Source: CAIVAT01 sp964355945 (GTDB lineage: Bacteria > Bacteroidota > Bacteroidia > Bacteroidales > FEN-979). From it: a stretch of DNA of 7,788 nucleotides. The position numbers and the translations under genes were made by a program. Location of the stretch: contig CAYHGE010000118.1 in NCBI GenBank assembly GCA_964355945.1, forward strand, positions 1 to 7,788. The letters run 5' to 3'. The notes beneath the pieces are model-generated. The model saw only the letters and a list, made by a program, of their open reading frames with translations. It searched no databases and was not told the origin of the DNA. This document shows positions 7,337-7,788 of this stretch, piece by piece (positions within the stretch are counted from its first letter, which is position 1; every line of letters starts with the position of its first letter).

Positions 7337-7344
7337 GAAAATTA
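7337..7344 (-). promoter_or_regulatory. Weak candidate -7 element for the DUF2142 operon
   Basis: The - strand reads TAATTTTC here, matching the Bacteroidota -7 consensus TAnnTTTG at all fixed positions except the last base. No convincing -33 TTTG is seen at the usual distance. If used, transcription would start near 7330 and give a leader of about 85 nt that includes the hairpin at 7291-7311. A weak assignment, resting on one motif in AT-rich DNA. Confidence 0.25.
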
Positions 7345-7419
7345 TCAATAGAAATGAAAAAAACTTCCGTTTTATGTACCACCTTTTGACCCCTAACCTG
7401 ATTAAGCATGAAAAATGAG

Positions 7420-7427
7420 TACTTTTG
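7420..7427 (+). promoter_or_regulatory. Bacteroidota-type -7 promoter element for ssb
   Basis: TACTTTTG matches the Bacteroidota primary sigma -7 consensus TAnnTTTG at every fixed position. It lies 32 nt before the ssb start codon, implying a short leader of about 25-30 nt. The nearest upstream TTTG (7385-7388) is about 31 nt away, farther than the usual spacing of roughly 20 nt, so a good -33 element is not evident. Confidence 0.6.
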
Positions 7428-7459
7428 TTCACGGAGTTATTAACTTAAATTTATTCATC

Positions 7460-7788
7460 ATGGCAACTGGAGTAAACAAGGTGATTTTGATTGGTAATCT
7501 GGGAAAGGACCCGGAAGTTCAAAATTTTGAAAATGGTGTAAAGAAGGCTGCTTTCACGCTTGCCACAACCGAAACCTACAAAGGAAAAGACGGCGAAAAA
7601 GCCACCCATACCGAGTGGCATAACATCGTTTTATGGCGCGGTCAGGCCGATGTGGCCGAGCGTTTTCTGAAAAAAGGCAGTACTGTCTATATCGAAGGGC
7701 GGATTCGCAAGCGTGAGTACGACGACAAGGAGGGACAGAAAAAGTTTATGTATGAAATCCTTGGTGATTCAATGCAGATGCTCGGCGG
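7460..7788 (+). CDS. ssb: Single-stranded DNA-binding protein, N-terminal 109 residues (cut by window end)
   Basis: The frame from ATG 7460 is open to the window edge and encodes an OB-fold SSB. It begins MATGVNKVILIGNLGKDPEV (1-20), the nearly universal SSB opening. Then come AAFTLATTETY (30-40), TEWHNIVLWRGQADVAERFL (51-70), where the HxxV/W region contributes to DNA binding, KKGSTVYIEGRIRKREYDD (71-89), and MYEILGDSMQMLG (97-109) at the break. This covers almost the whole DNA-binding domain; the disordered tail with its acidic tip for partner proteins is beyond the window. SSB coats single-stranded DNA in replication, recombination and repair. It has its own -7 element at 7420-7427. The bases before the start are AT-rich with no Shine-Dalgarno site. 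It is transcribed away from the DUF2142 operon and is unrelated to the glycan genes. Confidence 0.97.
   Translation, partial: MATGVNKVILIGNLGKDPEVQNFENGVKKAAFTLATTETYKGKDGEKATHTEWHNIVLWRGQADVAERFLKKGSTVYIEGRIRKREYDDKEGQKKFMYEILGDSMQMLG

Noticed and set aside
7354..7389. Eleven-codon ORF (MKKTSVLCTTF) upstream of ssb, as a leader peptide
   Set aside because: It lies upstream of the best ssb promoter element, has no ribosome-binding signal and no codon-run bias typical of attenuator peptides.

Overview
The window is most likely chromosomal DNA of a Bacteroidota bacterium (Bacteroidales-like). This rests on an exact TAnnTTTG-type promoter element before the rightmost gene, AT-rich start regions that mostly lack Shine-Dalgarno sequences, AATCGTAAAT-type intergenic repeats, and the mix of glycosyltransferase families. 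There is no sign of phage, plasmid, transposon, CRISPR, tRNA or rRNA. A run of exactly 100 N (2793-2892) marks an assembly gap, so this is a draft or metagenome-derived contig.

Left part (1-4068, + strand): five tightly packed genes, evidently one operon of a surface-polysaccharide locus (O-antigen, capsule or exopolysaccharide). In order they are the C-terminal end of a WbsX-type protein (GH99-like), a GT-B glycosyltransferase of the GT4 type, a GT2 enzyme of WcaE-like pattern, a GT9 (heptosyltransferase-like) enzyme interrupted by the gap, and a second GT2 enzyme. Two junctions overlap (ATGA at 221-224; 14 nt at 2224-2237), one gap is 6 nt and one is 40 nt. Together they would add successive sugars to a cytoplasmic, lipid-linked oligosaccharide. 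The sugars themselves cannot be read from the sequence.

Middle (4068-4204): a compact patch of direct and inverted AATCGTAAAT/ATTTACGATT words lies between two convergent operons. It can form an extended imperfect hairpin.

Right part (4205-7244, - strand): a two-gene operon read right to left. It encodes a large DUF2142 membrane protein with an N-terminal extracytoplasmic domain, then a DPM1-like GT2 enzyme with two C-terminal membrane segments. The pair looks like a module that charges a polyprenyl-phosphate carrier with one sugar and then transfers that sugar outside the inner membrane. The leader of this operon holds a hairpin followed by a T-run on the - strand, a possible attenuator.

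Far right (7460-end, + strand): the start of ssb (single-stranded DNA-binding protein), a housekeeping gene with its own promoter, which marks the edge of the glycan locus.

No clearly undescribed system is evident. The points most worth a second look are the leader hairpin, the DUF2142/DPM1-like pair, the repeat patch and the misleading gap inside the GT9 gene.
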